Source of the DNA: SZUA-35 sp965530755
GTDB taxonomy: Bacteria > Actinomycetota > Acidimicrobiia > Acidimicrobiales > SZUA-35
DNA length: 64,000 bases
Assembly: GCA_965530755.1 (NCBI GenBank)
Contig: CBESNA010000002.1
Coordinates: 62,001 to 126,000 of the forward strand
Direction: 5' to 3'
Part shown: piece by piece, positions 61,305 through 64,000 of the stretch
How the letters are laid out: each line of letters opens with the position of its first letter
Numbering within the stretch: position 1 is the first letter of the stretch
Made by a program: the position numbers and the translations under genes
Notes under the pieces: generated by a model
The model's database searches: none
What the model was told of the DNA's origin: nothing
Seen by the model: only the letters and a program-made list of their open reading frames with translations

Positions 61305-62383
61305 TGGAGCGGCTGCTTCCTCGCGTCCAACACTACGCATGGGGGAGCACCACGGCCCTGCCCGAGATGCTCGGCGTCGAGCCGGACGGAACTCCATGGG
61401 CCGAGCTCTGGGTCGGTGACCATCCCCGGTTGCCGAGCACGGTCGAGTCGACGGGTGAACCGCTCGACGCCGGTCTGCCGTATCTCCTGAAGATCCTGGC
61501 GGCGGATGCACCGCTGTCGATCCAGACCCATCCGTCCCTCGACCGGGCACGTTCGGGATTCGAGAAGGAGAACGCCGAGGGGATCCCGATCGATGCCCCG
61601 AATCGGACCTACCGCGACCCGAACCACAAGCCCGAGTTGATCTGCGCGCTCACGCCATTCGACGCCCTCGTCGGTTTCCGTGACGTCGACGCGATCGTTG
61701 CCGAGATGGACCCGGTCGCCGAGTTGGGTCCGATCGTCGAGCGGCTCCGCCAGGGGAACGCCACCGCACTGCGGTCGGCCACGCAATGGATCCTCGGTCT
61801 CTCACCGGGTGAGGCGGCACCCCTGGTGTCCGCCGCGGCCGAGGCCAACGAGTTGGCAGCGCTCCTGGATCGTCATCACCCCGGGGACCCTGGTGTGTTG
61901 GTCGGGATGCTGCTGCACCGGATTCTGCTCCAGCCGGGTGAAGCATTGTTCCTCGGAGCGGGGAGCCTGCACGCCTACCTGTCCGGGGTCGGTGTGGAGT
62001 TGATGGCCAACTCCGACAACGTGATTCGGGGTGGTCTGACCCCCAAGCACGTCGATGTCGCCGAACTGGTCGACGTGGTTTCGTTCGAACCGTTCGAACC
62101 GACCATTCAGCGCGCCGTTTATCCGGTCCACGAGTACGACACCGACGGGGCTGATTTCGGCCTCATCCGCATCGAGACATCGGGTCAACAGGGGAGCGGG
62201 CCGTTCTGTTTCTCGTCGAGTGGGCCGGAGATCCTCTTGGTCACGTCCGGTGACGTCGAGGTCAGCGATGGCGGCGCTGAGGCGATCTCCCTCGCGTCTG
62301 GCGGTGCCGGTTTCATCCCGGGCGGATCCGATGTCGAGCTGACAGGCGAAGGTGTCACCTGGAGGGCAACGGTGGGGCGTTAA
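61304..62383 (+). CDS. manA: Mannose-6-phosphate isomerase, class I
   Basis: 359 aa from ATG 61304, one base overlapping the phosphomutase stop. It interconverts fructose-6-phosphate and mannose-6-phosphate with zinc. The motifs are HYAWGSTTALPEML, WAELWVGDHPRLPS, LKILAADAPLSIQTHPSLDR (QxH zinc ligands), YRDPNHKPELICALTPFDAL (NHKPE) and LGAGSLHAYLSGVGVELMAN SDNVIRGGLTPK. Length slightly below E. coli ManA but complete. The first step of the GDP-mannose pathway whose other genes also lie in the window. Confidence 0.95.
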   Translation: MERLLPRVQHYAWGSTTALPEMLGVEPDGTPWAELWVGDHPRLPSTVESTGEPLDAGLPYLLKILAADAPLSIQTHPSLDRARSGFEKENAEGIPIDAPNRTYRDPNHKPELICALTPFDALVGFRDVDAIVAEMDPVAELGPIVERLRQGNATALRSATQWILGLSPGEAAPLVSAAAEANELAALLDRHHPGDPGVLVGMLLHRILLQPGEALFLGAGSLHAYLSGVGVELMANSDNVIRGGLTPKHVDVAELVDVVSFEPFEPTIQRAVYPVHEYDTDGADFGLIRIETSGQQGSGPFCFSSSGPEILLVTSGDVEVSDGGAEAISLASGGAGFIPGGSDVELTGEGVTWRATVGR

Positions 62384-62392
62384 CCTGCCGAC

Positions 62393-62629
62393 ATGTCGCT
62401 TGACCCTGTTCTGCTGGAAATTCTCGCGTGCCCGGAAGACAAGGGCCCCCTCTACTACTTCGAGGACGAGGCCGTGCTGCTCAACCCTCGCCTCGGACGG
62501 ACCTATCGGATCGACGAGGGCATCCCCGTGATGCTGATCGACGAGGCGACGGCCGTCGACGAAGCCGAAGTGGCTCGACTCTTGGCCAAGGCCGAAGCTG
62601 AGGGCACTACCCCCACGTTCGAAGCCTGA
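62393..62629 (+). CDS. Trm112-like (UPF0434) protein with degenerate zinc site
   Basis: 78 aa from ATG 62393. LDPVLLEILACPEDKGPLYY and RTYRIDEGIPVMLIDEA are Trm112/YcaR-type. A usual zinc-binding member has four cysteines (CPxCKG and LxC...C); here only the first remains, the rest replaced (CPEDKG, LLNP). The CPEDKGPL form is frequent in actinobacteria at this locus, so it is a clade feature, not decay. Possible chaperone-like partner of a neighbouring enzyme; unknown. Lies between manA and the SIS gene. Confidence 0.85.
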   Translation: MSLDPVLLEILACPEDKGPLYYFEDEAVLLNPRLGRTYRIDEGIPVMLIDEATAVDEAEVARLLAKAEAEGTTPTFEA

Positions 62630-62631
62630 TC

Positions 62632-63675
62632 GTGGTCACGAACAGCTCTGGCCCGCTCGACACCCTCGGAATGCGCGACGCCATGCTGGCGCTCCCCGAA
62701 CAGATCGAAGCCTCGCTCGCCGCGATCGACTCGATTCCGGACCTTCCCAACGCCGCTGCCATCGAGCACGTACTGATCCTCGGGATGGGCGACTCGGGCT
62801 TCGGCGGCGACGTCGCGGCAGCAAGTGCCCGTCCGTTTTCCTCGAAGCCGATCGTGGTGTACGGCGGGTATCTGCCTCCGTCATGGGTCGGACCGAACAC
62901 GCTGGTGATCGCGATGTCCGAATCCGGGAGCACAGAGGAGACGCTCGAGTCGCTCGAGGCCGCGGTCGAGTCCGGTGCGTCCCTGGTCGCGATCACGAAC
63001 GGTGGCGAGCTCGCAAGCCTGGCCAACCGTGCGAGCGCTCCAGTGCTTCCCGTCGTCGGCAATGCGCCGATGCCGCGCGCGGCGCTCGGCGCGCTGGCAA
63101 CGCCGGCGATGCTGACCCTCGAGCAGGCAGGGTTCTTTCCCGGCGCCCGCACGTGGCTGAAGGGGGCAGTCGACCAACTCAAGGCCAGACGCGACGGCTT
63201 CGATGAACCTGACAGTGAACCGAAGGAACTGGCTCGCCGGATCGGTCGCACGATGCCGTTGATCTACGGCGGCGGCGCGATCGGTACCACGGCAGCGCGC
63301 CGCTGGAAGATGGCGTTCAATCACAACGTCAAGACGCCTGCGTTCTGGGCGCCGATGCCGGATCTGTGCCACAACGAGCTGGTGGGGTTCGGTCGGAACG
63401 GCGATGTCACCCGCGAGATCTTCACGCAGATCCAGCTGCGCCACGACGGTGAGCATCCGCAGACGGCACGCCGGTTCGAGTACGTCGAGGAGAAGACCGT
63501 CGAGGTGATGCACGAGGTGTTGAGCGTCTCCGCCGGCGGCGAGGGTCCAGTGGCTCAGCTGTTCGACTTGATCTACACCGGCGACATCACGACGCTCGAG
63601 CTCGCCGCGGCCGAAGGACTCGATCCCGGGCCGTTGCCAGTGGTGGACGATCTGAAGGCGTGGCTCGCCTCCTGA
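62632..63675 (+). CDS. SIS-domain phosphoglucose/phosphomannose isomerase-like protein (TobH-like)
   Basis: 347 aa from GTG 62632, two nt after the Trm112-like stop. Two SIS domains: the first has HVLILGMGDSGFGGDVAAAS and IAMSESGSTEETLESLEAAV, the second is the bifunctional PGI/PMI C-terminal type (LPLIYGG-like MPLIYGGGAIGTTAARRWKM, FNHNVKTPAFWAPMPDLCHN). In mycobacteria the homologue sits beside manB and manA (Rv3256c). Sugar-phosphate isomerase activity is possible; a regulatory role is also open. The last gene of the glycan operon. Confidence 0.88.
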   Translation: MVTNSSGPLDTLGMRDAMLALPEQIEASLAAIDSIPDLPNAAAIEHVLILGMGDSGFGGDVAAASARPFSSKPIVVYGGYLPPSWVGPNTLVIAMSESGSTEETLESLEAAVESGASLVAITNGGELASLANRASAPVLPVVGNAPMPRAALGALATPAMLTLEQAGFFPGARTWLKGAVDQLKARRDGFDEPDSEPKELARRIGRTMPLIYGGGAIGTTAARRWKMAFNHNVKTPAFWAPMPDLCHNELVGFGRNGDVTREIFTQIQLRHDGEHPQTARRFEYVEEKTVEVMHEVLSVSAGGEGPVAQLFDLIYTGDITTLELAAAEGLDPGPLPVVDDLKAWLAS

Positions 63676-63825
63676 CCCTCCCGATTGGGGCCTGCCGATT
63701 GGGGTCGGAGCTTCACATTCACAGGTTGGGCCCGGTGGCCTCGGCATCGAGTCAGGCCCGATAAGAAGGCCGCGCGTCTGGCTGTCACAGTTGCGGCCGC
63801 CGCGGGTTTCGATTCAGACTGCGGC

Positions 63826-64000
63826 ATGGCTGACCTGACCGACAAGACCATCGTCATCACGGGAGCGGGCGGGGGGATCGGCCTCGCTGCAGTGTCGACT
63901 TTTCTCGCCGCGGGGGCGAACGTGGTTGCCACCGACCTTGCAGGGACTGCCGTGCAGGTGGCGGGGGAGATGGACGACCGCGCGGTGTCACTGGTTGCCG
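63826..64000 (+). CDS. Short-chain dehydrogenase/reductase, N-terminal part
   Basis: Starts at ATG 63826 and runs off the right edge after 58 codons. The translation MADLTDKTIVITGAGGGIGL followed by AAVSTFLAAGANVVATDLAG has the classical SDR Rossmann loop TGAGGGIG and the acidic residue after the second strand that favours NAD. The active-site part lies outside the window. The 150 nt upstream hold a repeated CCGATTGGGG (two copies near 63680-63706) and no gene. Confidence 0.85.
   Translation, partial: MADLTDKTIVITGAGGGIGLAAVSTFLAAGANVVATDLAGTAVQVAGEMDDRAVSLVA

Noticed and set aside
60051..61550. Minus-strand open frame opposite phosphomannomutase
   Set aside because: TASHNP and DGDADR motifs settle the plus strand.

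Overview
This window looks like chromosomal DNA of a GC-rich actinobacterium, most likely class Acidimicrobiia (relatives of Ilumatobacter or Microthrix). The grounds are gene content and style rather than a database match: many GTG and some TTG starts, dense 1-, 4- and 8-nt stop/start overlaps, coenzyme F420 genes (CofD, CofE) with two luciferase-like oxidoreductases, a DUF3516 Ski2-like helicase, LytR-CpsA-Psr and DUF5719 proteins, and a tRNA without encoded CCA. There is no rRNA, CRISPR array, insertion sequence, integrase or phage gene.

Region by region. 1-4607: a TetR regulator divergent from a two-gene unit of a reductase/HAD-phosphatase fusion and a LarA-like protein that runs off the left edge. 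4645-14674: housekeeping and envelope genes (TPM-domain protein, Ddl divergent from MurF, a zinc-ribbon mini-protein, MenA, a membrane protein, a luciferase-like oxidoreductase, a J-domain protein, an amidase). 14769-20440: the most eroded part, with a collapsed DUF222/HNH pseudogene, an acyl-CoA ligase, tRNA-Val, a nested palindrome, two lipoproteins and a deleted enoyl-CoA hydratase. 20441-28781: surface and small metabolic genes (pentapeptide/DUF4214 protein, DUF4332, luciferase-like oxidoreductase plus enoyl-CoA hydratase, HIT and GNAT proteins, a secreted/membrane pair, YceH, SdpI-like).

28821-37828 is a same-strand run: thiamine pyrophosphokinase, LCP ligase, UDP-glucose dehydrogenase, UDP-xylose synthase-like SDR, three GT4 glycosyltransferases and mannose-1-phosphate guanylyltransferase. 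37909-46967 holds the helicase, DUF1737 and SDR genes, CofE, a histidine-rich anchored protein, DUF2855, CofD, Gmd and Rmd. 47065-52920 is a tightly coupled unit: GT2/membrane giant, DUF5719, membrane thioredoxin, lipoprotein. FtsH and a CPBP protease follow. 56113-63675 is a second glycan operon: GT-C-like membrane protein, GtrA-GT2 fusion, phosphomannomutase, ManA, Trm112-like and SIS-domain isomerase. A partial SDR ends the window.

Taken together, 29486-63675 is an expanded version of the conserved actinobacterial mannose/F420/LCP neighbourhood. It encodes a complete route from fructose-6-phosphate to GDP-mannose and on to GDP-6-deoxy-mannose (GDP-rhamnose type), a UDP-glucuronate/UDP-xylose branch, a polyprenyl-phosphate-sugar synthase candidate, several glycosyltransferases and an LCP attachment enzyme. 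The inference is production and anchoring of a mannose/rhamnose/pentose-containing surface glycan.
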